This document shows positions 47,465 through 56,688 of a stretch of 64,000 nucleotides of DNA, one piece after another. Source of the stretch: CAVTND01 sp963735955 (lineage in GTDB: Bacteria; Pseudomonadota; Gammaproteobacteria; Burkholderiales; Burkholderiaceae_F); assembly GCA_963735955.1 (NCBI GenBank), contig CAVTND010000018.1, forward strand, positions 1 through 64,000, given 5' to 3'. The translations under genes and the position numbers were made by a program. How positions within the stretch are numbered: position 1 is the first letter of the stretch; every line of letters starts with the position of its first letter. The notes below the pieces were generated by a model, which saw nothing but the letters and a program-made list of their open reading frames with translations, was not told the origin of the DNA and did not search any database.

Positions 47465-50135
47465 ATGGCAGATCCGGCACTTGCGCTGGTCGAAGGGCTC
47501 AACCTCGGGCCCGAGTTCCTTGCCAGCAAAGTCACGGCGCCGCGCGTCGCGGGGCGCTGGATCGCGCGCAAACGCCTGTTCGATCGCCTCGGCATTCCGC
47601 CGGCGCGCGCGCTGACGCTGATCAGCGCGCCACCCGGATTTGGCAAGAGCTCGCTGCTGGCAAGCTGGTGCCGCGAACTGGTGAGCGCCGACATCCGGCC
47701 GGCGTGGCTCAGCGTGGATGAGCAGGACAGCGACCTGCACCTGTTTTTGGTTCACGTCGCCGCTGCCCTCAACGTGAGCGATGCGGCCATCGGCGCCGAT
47801 GTTATTGAACTGGTCGGACGGCGCGGCCGCTCGGTATCGCCGACCCTCGTGTTGCACCTGCTGCTCGACAGCATTGCTGCTCAGCCGGGCAAAGTGGTGC
47901 TGGTCATTGACGACTACCACACAGCGGCCCTGGAGGAGATCGACCAGGCGCTATGCGACTTCGTCGCGCGGGCGCCACGCAACCTGCACGTCATCGTCGC
48001 CGGGCGCAGTGCTCCCCAACTGCGACTGGCACGACTGCGGTCGTCCGAGGAGCTCGTCGAACTCGGAGCGCCCGATCTTGCATTCGACTTTGAAGAAATT
48101 CGTGCTTTCTTCGTCATTGCGGTCCGGTTTCGAACCGTCGGCCAAGGAGCTGGCGCAATTGCGCGAGTTTTCCGAAGGCTGGCCCGCCTGCCTTCAGGTG
48201 GCAGCGATCTCGATGCGACGCAAGCAGAGCTTCGCACGCGCACTTGACGCGCCGAGCTTCAAGCTGCGCGATATGACCGAGTACCTGCGCGCTACGGTCT
48301 TGCATTCGCTTGAGCCAGAACTGCGCAGCTTCCTCATTCGCACTGCGATTCTCGAACGATTCAGCGCAGCACTGGCCGGGAGAGTGGCGGGGGTCGACAA
48401 CGCGCGCGCGCTGCTTGAGGCGATCGAGCGCCGACAGCTGTTCCTGGTTCCCCTGGATGATCGCGGGGAGTGGTTCCGCTATCACCAGCTGTTCGGCAAT
48501 TGCCTGCGGGAAGAGCTCGCGCGGAGCGGCGAAGCCAACATTGCAGTCCTGCATCGAACGGCTTCCGACTGGTTTGCCGAAGCCGCGCTGTGGGGCGAGG
48601 CGGTGCGACATGCGCTCGCGGCCGACGACGAAGCGAGAGCGCTGGAGATCGTCGAAGGCTGCGCGATCGAACTGGTGCGACGGGGCGACTTTCTGACCTT
48701 GACCGGCTTGTTGCGCAAGCTGCCCGAATCCCGCTGGCGTACCAGCGTGCCACTCCAGATCGCGTTCGCATGGTCGCTCGCGTATTCAGGGGAAGCGAGC
48801 GAACCCAACCAGGTGCTCGATGAGATATTGGGTCGAAGCAGTGCATTGCCTGACCGCGAGCGGCTGGAAGTTGAATCCGACGTGCTTCTGATCCGCCTGA
48901 CGATTGCGGTCATGCAGGACGACACTGAACTCGCCGAACGGCTGTTGCGCGAGTTCGATCCGGCGCTCGCCGATCGGGACGCGTGGAGCGGCGACATCGT
49001 GAACTCTTGTGCCGCCTTTGTTCGCCTGCACGCTGGCGATGCTCACGGGGCACGGCAGTTTCTGCCCTGCGTCTATCCATTCAAGCGCATTTATCAGCAA
49101 GTGATTCTTGCCACTAGTTGGCTGCGCGAGGCGAAGCCCCGCGAGGCTGAACGCGAAATTGCGCGCGCGCAGGAGCTCGCCCTTGGGGAATTCGGTGCGG
49201 GCTCGATTTCGAATCTGTTGTGCGAGGCCTTGCTGGCAGCGACGTACTACGAGCGCGCGCAGTTCGAGCGCGTCGAGGCTGGAGTCGGGCGGCGGCTGGC
49301 GATGCTTGACGAAGTTGCCCCGACCGACGTGCTCATCCCGGCCTACTGTGCGGTGGCCTGGAGCCGCGCGGCGCGCGGGGTACCGGAGCAGGCGGAAGTC
49401 CTGCTGAACCACTTGCGCCAGCTGGGCACCGAGCGCGGCTGGCTGCGTGCCGAGGCTGTCGCCCTGCTCGAAATAGTGCGCTTGCGCCTGTCCGGCGACA
49501 GCACTTTAGAGCTCGGCGACATCGCGCCGCGTCTGGGTGAGATAGCGGCCGGACCGATGCCCGCTGTGCAATGCGCACGATCGACCGCCATGCGTGCGGC
49601 CAGGCTCGGAGCGGCGGTGTGCGCAGCGATGCAACGGATCGGAGATCAAGCGCTCGGGCCACTTGCTGCAGTCGTCAAGGAAGTTGAGGAATTCGAAGCG
49701 CCGGCACTGGCGATGAAAGCGGAACTGCTGCTGGCGAGAGTCTGCTGGGAACATCATGCCGCGAGCCGCGCTTGCGAGGCACTGAACCGCGCTGTGGAAC
49801 GCGCGACAGAACTCGGCATGACGCAGACGGTGCGCGATGCGGGCGAATGGACCCGCGCCGCCGGAAACGGCGCAATGGCTGCGCTGGTGCAGTCCGATGA
49901 GGGCGCTGTGAAGACCACAGCGCAGGCTGGCCCCAAACGCGAGGACTTGAGCTTGCGGGAAATGGAAATCCTGCAACTGGTCGGCCGCGGGTTCAGCAAC
50001 AAGGAAATCGGCAAGGCATTGAAAATCGGACCCGAAACCGTCAAGTGGCACCTGAAAAATCTGTTTGCCAAGCTCGGCGTGATCAACCGCATGCAAGCGG
50101 TCAACCGGGCTCGCTCCAGCGCGCTGCTGGCCTGA
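47465..50135 (+). CDS. Large ATP-binding LuxR-family regulator, AlkS/MalT type (one frameshift)
   Basis: Joined length about 889 residues, the size of the MalT/AlkS (LAL) class. N-terminal ATPase: Walker A SAPPGFGKSSLL and Walker B VVLVIDDYH. Then the EGWPACLQ box common to the class, a long TPR-like helical solenoid, and a C-terminal LuxR helix-turn-helix: LSLREMEILQLVGRGFSNKE, IGPETVKWHLKNLFAKLGV. A frameshift near 48117 splits the gene into 47465-48247 and a continuation to 50135. AlkS, a member of this class, activates the alk genes of Pseudomonas putida. Its place in this alkane locus makes a similar role likely. Inducer unknown. Confidence 0.85.
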
Positions 50136-50188
50136 GCCACGTCAGCCGGCGACGGGCTGGACCGGTCTCTTGACCCATTCATCGGCTG

Positions 50189-50205
50189 CCCCCCGAACAA
50201 GGGGG
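50189..50205 (+). promoter_or_regulatory. C-run/G-run dyad, site D
   Basis: CCCCCCGAACAAGGGGG followed by AGGGTGG, 78 bases upstream of ATG 50284. TAGGAT starts 23 bases beyond the G-run (50228-50233). The best-placed of the five sites. Confidence 0.6.
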
Positions 50206-50283
50206 AGGGTGGACCAACACGAGGGCGTAGGATGCCGCGGTTCTCCGCCGGTCCGATCTGATCAACTCTTGATTCATCACGCC

Positions 50284-52404
50284 ATGCGCCCCCACCTTTC
50301 GCTCGCATTCGCTCTGACCCTGTCCTTCTCAATTCCCGCTGCCGCGCAGGTGCCGACAACTCCCGCCCGGGTGAATGCGCAGCGCCTGGTGCAAGCCGAT
50401 CGCGAGCCAAACAACTGGATGACGCATGGGCGCACCTATTCGGAGCAGCGCTACAGCCCGCTCGGCAAGATCACCGACAAGAACGTCGGGCAGCTCGGTC
50501 TGGCCTGGTTCGCGAAACTTGACGTCGATCACGGCACCGAGGCCACGCCGCTGGTGATCGACGGTGTTATGTACACGACCGGCGCGCGCAGCATTGTCTA
50601 TGCCTTCGATGCGCGCAACGGCAAGTTGCTCTGGAAATTCGATCCGCAGGTGCCGCCCGCGATGCTCGGCAAGGGTTGCTGTGACATGGTCAACCGCGGC
50701 GTTGCCGTCTGGCAGGGTCGGGTGTTTGTCGGTTCTTTCGACGGTCGCCTGATCGCGCTTGACGCGCGCAATGGCAAGAAGGTCTGGTCGGTCGACACCG
50801 TCATCGATCACAAGCGGGCCTACACGGTTACCGGCGCGCCGCGCGTCGTGAAGGGCATGGTCATCATCGGCAATGGCGGGGCCGAACTCGGAGTGCGCGG
50901 CTACCTGAGTGCGTACGACGCGAGCACCGGCAAGCTGGCGTGGCGCTTTTACACCGTCCCTGGCGATCCGGGCAAGCCGTTCGAGAACGCTGCCATGAAG
51001 ATGGCCGCCGCGACCTGGACCGGCAATGAGTGGTGGACCTGGGGCGGCGGCGGCACGGTCTGGGATTCGCTCGCCTACGACCCTGAGCTTAACTTGCTCT
51101 ATGTGGGAGTCGGCAACGGTTCGCCGTGGAACCGCTGGACTCGCAGCCCGAAGGGCGGCGATAACCTGTTCCTGTCGTCGATCGTCGCGCTCAATCCGGT
51201 GACGGGTGCCTATGTCTGGCACTACCAGACCACGCCGGCGGAGAGCTGGGACTACACCGCCACCCAGCACATGATCCTGGCTGACCTGTCGATCGATGGA
51301 CGCGTCCGCAAGGTCCTGATGCAGGCACCGAAGAACGGTTTCTTTTATGTGCTCGACCGGACGAACGGGAAACTGATTTCGGCTGAGGCGTTCTCGAAAG
51401 TGACCTGGGCCACGCATGTGGATCTGAAGACCGGGCGGCCGGTCGAGAATCCCGCGGTCGCCGACTATTCGAAGGAACCGAAGCTCACCTATCCGGGACC
51501 ACTCGGCGCGCACAACTGGAACCCGATGGCATTTCATCCCGGCACCGGCCTGGTCTACATCCCCGAGTTCGAGGCGCCGCACGTCTATGTCAACCGGCCC
51601 GAGGCGCGCTATGACGCGCGGGCGGGCTGGAACATCGGCGTTGAGCTTCCCGATTCGCCGGAGGAGCCGGCCATGGCCGAACAAGTGCACGCGCTCTTCA
51701 AGGGCAGCCTGCTGGCCTGGGACCCGGTGCGACAGAAGTCGGCTTGGCGCGTGCCGTTTCCGACCCCGGGCAACGGTGGTGTACTGGCAACCGCGGGCAA
51801 TCTCGTGTTCCAGGGCACCGCAGGCGGGCGCTTCGTCGCCTATTCGGCCGACAAGGGCGAGAAATTGTGGGAATCCGACGCGCAGACCGGCGTGATCGCT
51901 GGCCCGATTTCCTATGCGGTCGACGGCGAGCAGTACATCGCGATCAGCGCCGGCTGGGGCGGCGGCTACGCCCGCTATCTGGGCGAGATCGCCGAGCGGA
52001 ACAAGGTTTCGACGATAAGCCGGATGCTCGTTTACAGGCTGGGAGGCACCGAGAAGTTGCCGGCTATGCCCGCCGCGCGACCGATCCCGCCGCCGCCCCC
52101 GCTCGATGCCACCAAGGCGCAGATCGACCAGGGCCGGCCGCTGTACACGTTCTACTGTTCGCCCTGCCACGGTGGCGCGGGGGTTTCCGGTGGTTCGGTC
52201 CCCGACTTGCGCCGCATGAATGCGGAGACCCACGAACAGTTCATCGGCATCGTGCTCGGTGGGCTGCGCGAGCCCAAGGGCATGCCGAACTTCGTCAACT
52301 CACTGTCAATGGAGCAGGTCAGCGCGATTCACGCGTATCTGCGCAAGCGTGCGCATGACCTGCAGAATCCGCCGGCTGCCCAGGCTCCGCCAGCCACGAA
52401 GTAG
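50284..52404 (+). CDS. PQQ-dependent quinohemoprotein alcohol dehydrogenase (type II)
   Basis: Periplasmic alcohol dehydrogenase of 706 residues from ATG 50284. A signal peptide (LSLAFALTLSFSIPAAAQ) leads to an eight-bladed PQQ propeller with tryptophan-docking repeats such as SIVYAFDARNGKLLWKFD and YLSAYDASTGKLAW. The vicinal disulfide is GKGCCDMVN (Cys132-Cys133), and the active-site region includes WDSLAYDPELNLLYVGVGN. A fused cytochrome c domain carries CSPCH (625-629). It should oxidise alcohols from AlkB to aldehydes and pass electrons to the respiratory chain, replacing the flavin enzyme AlkJ. PQQ synthesis genes are not in the window. Preceded by dyad D. Confidence 0.94.
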   Translation: MRPHLSLAFALTLSFSIPAAAQVPTTPARVNAQRLVQADREPNNWMTHGRTYSEQRYSPLGKITDKNVGQLGLAWFAKLDVDHGTEATPLVIDGVMYTTGARSIVYAFDARNGKLLWKFDPQVPPAMLGKGCCDMVNRGVAVWQGRVFVGSFDGRLIALDARNGKKVWSVDTVIDHKRAYTVTGAPRVVKGMVIIGNGGAELGVRGYLSAYDASTGKLAWRFYTVPGDPGKPFENAAMKMAAATWTGNEWWTWGGGGTVWDSLAYDPELNLLYVGVGNGSPWNRWTRSPKGGDNLFLSSIVALNPVTGAYVWHYQTTPAESWDYTATQHMILADLSIDGRVRKVLMQAPKNGFFYVLDRTNGKLISAEAFSKVTWATHVDLKTGRPVENPAVADYSKEPKLTYPGPLGAHNWNPMAFHPGTGLVYIPEFEAPHVYVNRPEARYDARAGWNIGVELPDSPEEPAMAEQVHALFKGSLLAWDPVRQKSAWRVPFPTPGNGGVLATAGNLVFQGTAGGRFVAYSADKGEKLWESDAQTGVIAGPISYAVDGEQYIAISAGWGGGYARYLGEIAERNKVSTISRMLVYRLGGTEKLPAMPAARPIPPPPPLDATKAQIDQGRPLYTFYCSPCHGGAGVSGGSVPDLRRMNAETHEQFIGIVLGGLREPKGMPNFVNSLSMEQVSAIHAYLRKRAHDLQNPPAAQAPPATK

Positions 52405-52459
52405 GGATCGAGTTGCAACTCTGCAGCTCGCCCTTCGGCAGGCTGGCTGATGAACTGGA

Positions 52460-52618
52460 TTAGTGCGCGAACAGGTCGCGCTCGCCTGAACTCGAGATCC
52501 AGTGCGGCACCGGATCGACGTGAGCCTCGGCTGCGACCGTCGGCCGCACGCCCGCCCACGCGGCGAGGATCAGAGCGCCTGCCAGCACGGCGATAGTCAA
52601 TGCGAGTGCTCGTTTCAT
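52460..52618 (-). CDS. Small exported or membrane peptide of unknown function
   Basis: 52 residues: an N-terminal hydrophobic segment (MKRALALTIAVLAGALILAA) followed by a short soluble part ending HWISSSGERDLFAH. No family recognised. Support for it as a gene: a normal signal-anchor shape, compact position after the alcohol dehydrogenase on the opposite strand, and dyad E 55 bases upstream. Confidence 0.5.
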   Translation of the reverse strand: MKRALALTIAVLAGALILAAWAGVRPTVAAEAHVDPVPHWISSSGERDLFAH

Positions 52619-52672
52619 GGCGATGCCGGGAAGTGAGTTTGGACATGCTATGGGCTGGGACACGGCAATGCT

Positions 52673-52689
52673 CCCCTCCGTTTGGGGGG
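52673..52689 (-). promoter_or_regulatory. C-run/G-run dyad, site E
   Basis: On the minus strand CCCCCCAAACGGAGGGG, 55 bases upstream of the start at 52618. TAGCAT starts 23 bases beyond the G-run (52650-52645). Confidence 0.5.
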
Positions 52690-52764
52690 CAGAGTGCCTG
52701 AAATGGATCTCTAAAGACACCTCAGCGTCCTTCGGGCTTGATGGGAGGGCGGCGAGTCGCGCCC

Positions 52765-53346
52765 TCAGGCCTTTTCGGCGCCGATCTCGCCGGCCCAGCG
52801 CGGCGCCAGCGAATGTTCGATCTCAAACAGATCCAGCACCCGGGCCACCGTGTGATCGACCAATTCATCGATCGTCGCCGGGCGCTGATAGAAGGCCGGC
52901 ACCGGCGGAAACACCACGCCGCCCATCAGCGTGACCGCTTCCATCGCGCGGATGTGCGCAAGGTTGAGCGGTGTTTCACGTACCAATAGAACCAGACGGC
53001 GGCGTTCCTTCAGGCAAACGTCGGCTGCACGGGTAATCAGGTTGTCGGCGAGGCCAATGCTAATCGAGGCGAGCGTCTTGACCGAGCATGGCGAAATCAC
53101 CATGCCTTCGGTGCGGAACGATCCACTGGCAATCGTTGCACCAACATCGGCCACGTTGTGGACGATGTCGGCGAGCGCTTCGACTTCACCGCGCTTGAGA
53201 TCCAGTTCCTGATGTACGTTGAGTACACCGGCGGAAGACAGCAGCAGGTGCGTCTCGACGCCGCCGATCGCACGCAGATGCTGCAGCAGACGTACGCCGT
53301 AGACCGCGCCGGAGGCGCCGGTGATTGCGACGATCAGCCGGCGCAT
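52765..53346 (-). CDS. ubiX: Flavin prenyltransferase
   Basis: UbiX/Pad1 family, 193 residues from ATG 53346 (MRRLIVAITGASGAVYGVRL). It makes prenylated FMN, the cofactor of UbiD-type decarboxylases in ubiquinone synthesis. Motifs: VISPCSVKTLASISIGLADN, RAADVCLKERRRLVLLVRET and MGGVVFPPVPAFYQRP. A longer open frame upstream is shadow sequence of the glutaredoxin gene. Confidence 0.95.
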   Translation of the reverse strand: MRRLIVAITGASGAVYGVRLLQHLRAIGGVETHLLLSSAGVLNVHQELDLKRGEVEALADIVHNVADVGATIASGSFRTEGMVISPCSVKTLASISIGLADNLITRAADVCLKERRRLVLLVRETPLNLAHIRAMEAVTLMGGVVFPPVPAFYQRPATIDELVDHTVARVLDLFEIEHSLAPRWAGEIGAEKA

Positions 53347-53363
53347 CGTGGAAGTGGACGTAA

Positions 53364-53693
53364 TCAGTCTGCGCTGGCGCCGGCTTCTTTCAGCAGCGAC
53401 TGCAACTCGCCCGACTGATACATCTCGGTCAGGATGTCCGAGCCGCCGACGAACTGGCCCTTGACGTAAAGCTGCGGAATGGTCGGCCAGTTCGCAAAGT
53501 CCTTGATGGCCTGGCGCACCTCTTCGTCCTCGAGCACATTGACGGTAACGAGGTTCTTCGCGCCGCTCTGCTTCAGCAGCTGGATCGCACGACCTGAGAA
53601 TCCGCATTGTGGAAACTGCGCGGTGCCCTTCATGAAGAGCACCACTGAATTGTCGGTCACGGTTTTCTGGATGAACTCTTTGGCAGTCGTCAT
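53364..53693 (-). CDS. grxD: Monothiol CGFS glutaredoxin
   Basis: 109 residues: MTTAKEFIQKTVTDNSVVLF, FMKGTAQFPQCGFSGRAIQ with the CGFS active site, then WPTIPQLYVKGQFVGGSDIL. Such glutaredoxins carry and deliver Fe-S clusters with BolA/IbaG partners; ibaG is at 10.7 kb. Located 17 bases upstream of ubiX on the same strand. Confidence 0.96.
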   Translation of the reverse strand: MTTAKEFIQKTVTDNSVVLFMKGTAQFPQCGFSGRAIQLLKQSGAKNLVTVNVLEDEEVRQAIKDFANWPTIPQLYVKGQFVGGSDILTEMYQSGELQSLLKEAGASAD

Positions 53694-53794
53694 TGGTGCG
53701 CCGCGGTAGTGGTTTGTTCGAGTGTAAGAAGCACAGTGCCCGGGCGTCAAACCGGGCCTCGGTCACAGAGTACCCGTATCACGGCAGGAACTTC

Positions 53795-54064
53795 AGGGCC
53801 TGTTCACACTAACAACGGGAGATGCGTTGGGCCGCAATGCGGAGGGCTGCGCGAAGGGCGGCGCCGCCAAGGGTGGCCCCCTTCGCAAGCCGTCCCGACA
53901 AAGCAGACGCCGCATTTCGGCCCAACCCAAAGGGAAAGACGGATGGCGGGCGCATTGCTGCGTTGCCGCTCGCTGATTGGCATCAGCCAACGGCGCTCGC
54001 GCCGCCTTGCACTGCATCCCGCCATCCATCTTTCGCACTCCCGTTGTTAGTGTGAACAGGCCCT
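53795..54064. mobile_element. MITE-like element, 270 bp with 27-bp perfect terminal inverted repeats
   Basis: 53795-53821 and 54038-54064 are perfect 27-base reverse complements beginning AGGGCCTGTTCACACTAACA. The 216-base interior is GC-rich and encodes no transposase; its short open frames are typical mis-annotated peptides. No clear target-site duplication is visible (flanks end AACTTC and start AGTTGA). Probably a non-autonomous transposon or fold-back repeat located 5' of grxD. Confidence 0.8.
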
Positions 54065-54251
54065 AGTTGAGCAATCCGAGGCCTTGAAAGCAGGCGCGGG
54101 GGCATCCGTTTTCGATCGATGCTTGCATCCGTACCGGCGTCTAATTCCCTTGCGCCGTCAATCGGCCGCAAACCCGAATTTCGGGAATGCGGCTGAGCCG
54201 CGGCGCACCAAATTTCCGGTTGCCTCCGCGCGCGGGCGTAACCGCAGGAGC

Positions 54252-54283
54252 GGGAGGACACGGGCTCCAACCCCGTGCCTCCC
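54252..54283 (+). other. Strong hairpin in a non-coding stretch
   Basis: GGGAGGACACGGG (54252-54264) pairs with CCCGTGCCTCCC (54272-54283) with one bulged A and a seven-base loop. It lies between the MITE-like element and the small gene at 54423. There is no T-run, so it is not a standard terminator. Between 54065 and 54422 I see no other gene. Confidence 0.35.
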
Positions 54284-54422
54284 GCGCGCGCATCCTCGCG
54301 AACCTGCGAGCACGAGCCGTGAATTTCCGGCGCCTGCGACGCCGCACCTTCTGCGGACATCGTTTTCAAGCCTGCCTACAGTGGCTCCAGTCGACACTGA
54401 TGTCGACGAAGCGGAGCACATC

Positions 54423-54671
54423 ATGGAACGCAAGGAATACAAGGAGCACGAGAACTTCAAGGAGCCGTCCCTGGTTCCGTACCTGGTCGTCGCCGCCATC
54501 GCAGTGCTGGCCTTGCTCTGCGGTATGGTGAGTGTGGTTGAGCGCGCCACGGTTTCCCTTGAGGCGCATGTCGCGCGCTCAATGGGAGTGGAGCCAGCCA
54601 GCGAGACTGCGTACGCCAAGGACGAGGGCCCAGACAAGCGCGCCCTGGAACCGTTCCGTCCACGCAGCTAA
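54423..54671 (+). CDS. Small single-helix membrane protein of unknown function
   Basis: 82 residues: a charged N-terminus (MERKEYKEHENFKEPSLVPY), one membrane helix (LVVAAIAVLALLCGMVSVV) and a charged tail. No family recognised. ATG 54423 has GGAG about nine bases upstream. It converges with prmC, the two ends overlapping by four bases. Confidence 0.5.
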   Translation: MERKEYKEHENFKEPSLVPYLVVAAIAVLALLCGMVSVVERATVSLEAHVARSMGVEPASETAYAKDEGPDKRALEPFRPRS

Positions 54672-55551
54672 CGCTGTGCGCGGGTCACGCGTTCGACGCC
54701 TGCCGTATCGCGGTGCGAGCTGATCTCGCGAAATCCGGCTGCGGTCAGCAGGCCGCGCACCGCAGCCGCCTGGTCAAAGCCATGTTCGAGCGCAATCCAG
54801 CCTCCCTCGGCCAAGTGTGATGACGCGCACGAGCAGATGGCACGCAGGCTACCCAGGCCGTCGGCACCGGCGGTAAGAGCGATCAGCGGCTCATGCCGCA
54901 GGGCATTCAGGTGCGGGTCGTTTGCGGCAACGTAGGGCGGGTTGCTGACGATCAGATCGAACTTCGTCGACGAATCGACGGCCCCATACCAATCGGACAG
55001 CAGCCATCGCACTGACACGCCGGGACCGCGGGCGCCCAGGCTGCTTGCATTGGCCCGGGCCACCTCGAGTGCAGCGGCAGATACATCGGTCGCAGTCAGG
55101 ATCACCGCTGGCTGCTCGAGCGCAAGGGTGATCGCAATGCAGCCCGATCCCGTGCCCAGTTCGAGCACGCGGGGTGCGGCAATCCCTTCCATGCATTCGA
55201 GCGCGGAATCGACCAGCGTCTCGGTCTCCGGCCGCGGCACCAGCACATCGGCTGTGACCAGGAAGCTGCGGCCGTAAAACTCCTTGGCGCCCAGCAAATA
55301 GGCAAGCGGCTCGCCTGCCTTGCATCGCGCCACCAGCGCGCCGAAGCGCTGCTCTGTCTCGGCGCCGACCGAAGTGTCCGGATGCGCGATCAACTGCTCG
55401 CGCGGAACCCCGAGCACGTGGGCGAGCAGGGCGCGCCCTTCCAATGCAGGCAGGCCGCAGCCGGCGAGGATGGTGGCGACCGTTTTGCTCAATCGCGTAC
55501 TCAATCGCGTGCCCAATCGCGAGCTCGAGCCCGTGCGTAGGTATGTTGCGC

Positions 55552-55555
<4 letters not shown>
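54668..55555 (-). CDS. prmC: Release factor glutamine methyltransferase
   Basis: Methylates the glutamine of the GGQ motif in release factors RF1 and RF2. The SAM-binding and catalytic motifs are VLELGTGSGCIAITLALE and LIVSNPPYVA (NPPY). PRPETETLVD is the family hallmark. The start is taken as TTG 55555, overlapping the prfA stop (TTGA), giving 295 residues. The N-terminus includes a repeated R-L-S-T-type segment encoded by three 12-bp repeats; translation might instead begin inside or after them. Confidence 0.93.
55486..55521 (-). repeat. Three tandem 12-bp repeats in the 5' end of prmC
   Basis: Units 55510-55521, 55498-55509 and 55486-55497 read CGCGATTGGGCA, CGCGATTGAGTA and CGCGATTGAGCA on the minus strand, encoding the segment RLGTRLSTRLS. 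In-frame expansion near the start codon. Confidence 0.85.
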
Positions 55556-56634
<1,079 letters not shown>

Positions 56635-56688
56635 GTCGTCAGCCGCAGGCCGGCGCGGGGCTGGGGCCCCGTCGCTTTTCTACCAGCC

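Noticed and set aside
53793..54055. Open frames of 70-80 residues inside the inverted-repeat element
   Set aside because: They overlap on both strands, span the terminal repeats and have no protein family character.
54240..54330. A selenocysteine-tRNA-like fold (6-bp anticodon-type stem with a 7-base loop)
   Set aside because: No matching acceptor stem or T-loop sequence could be found around the hairpin, and the loop would read CCA, not TCA.
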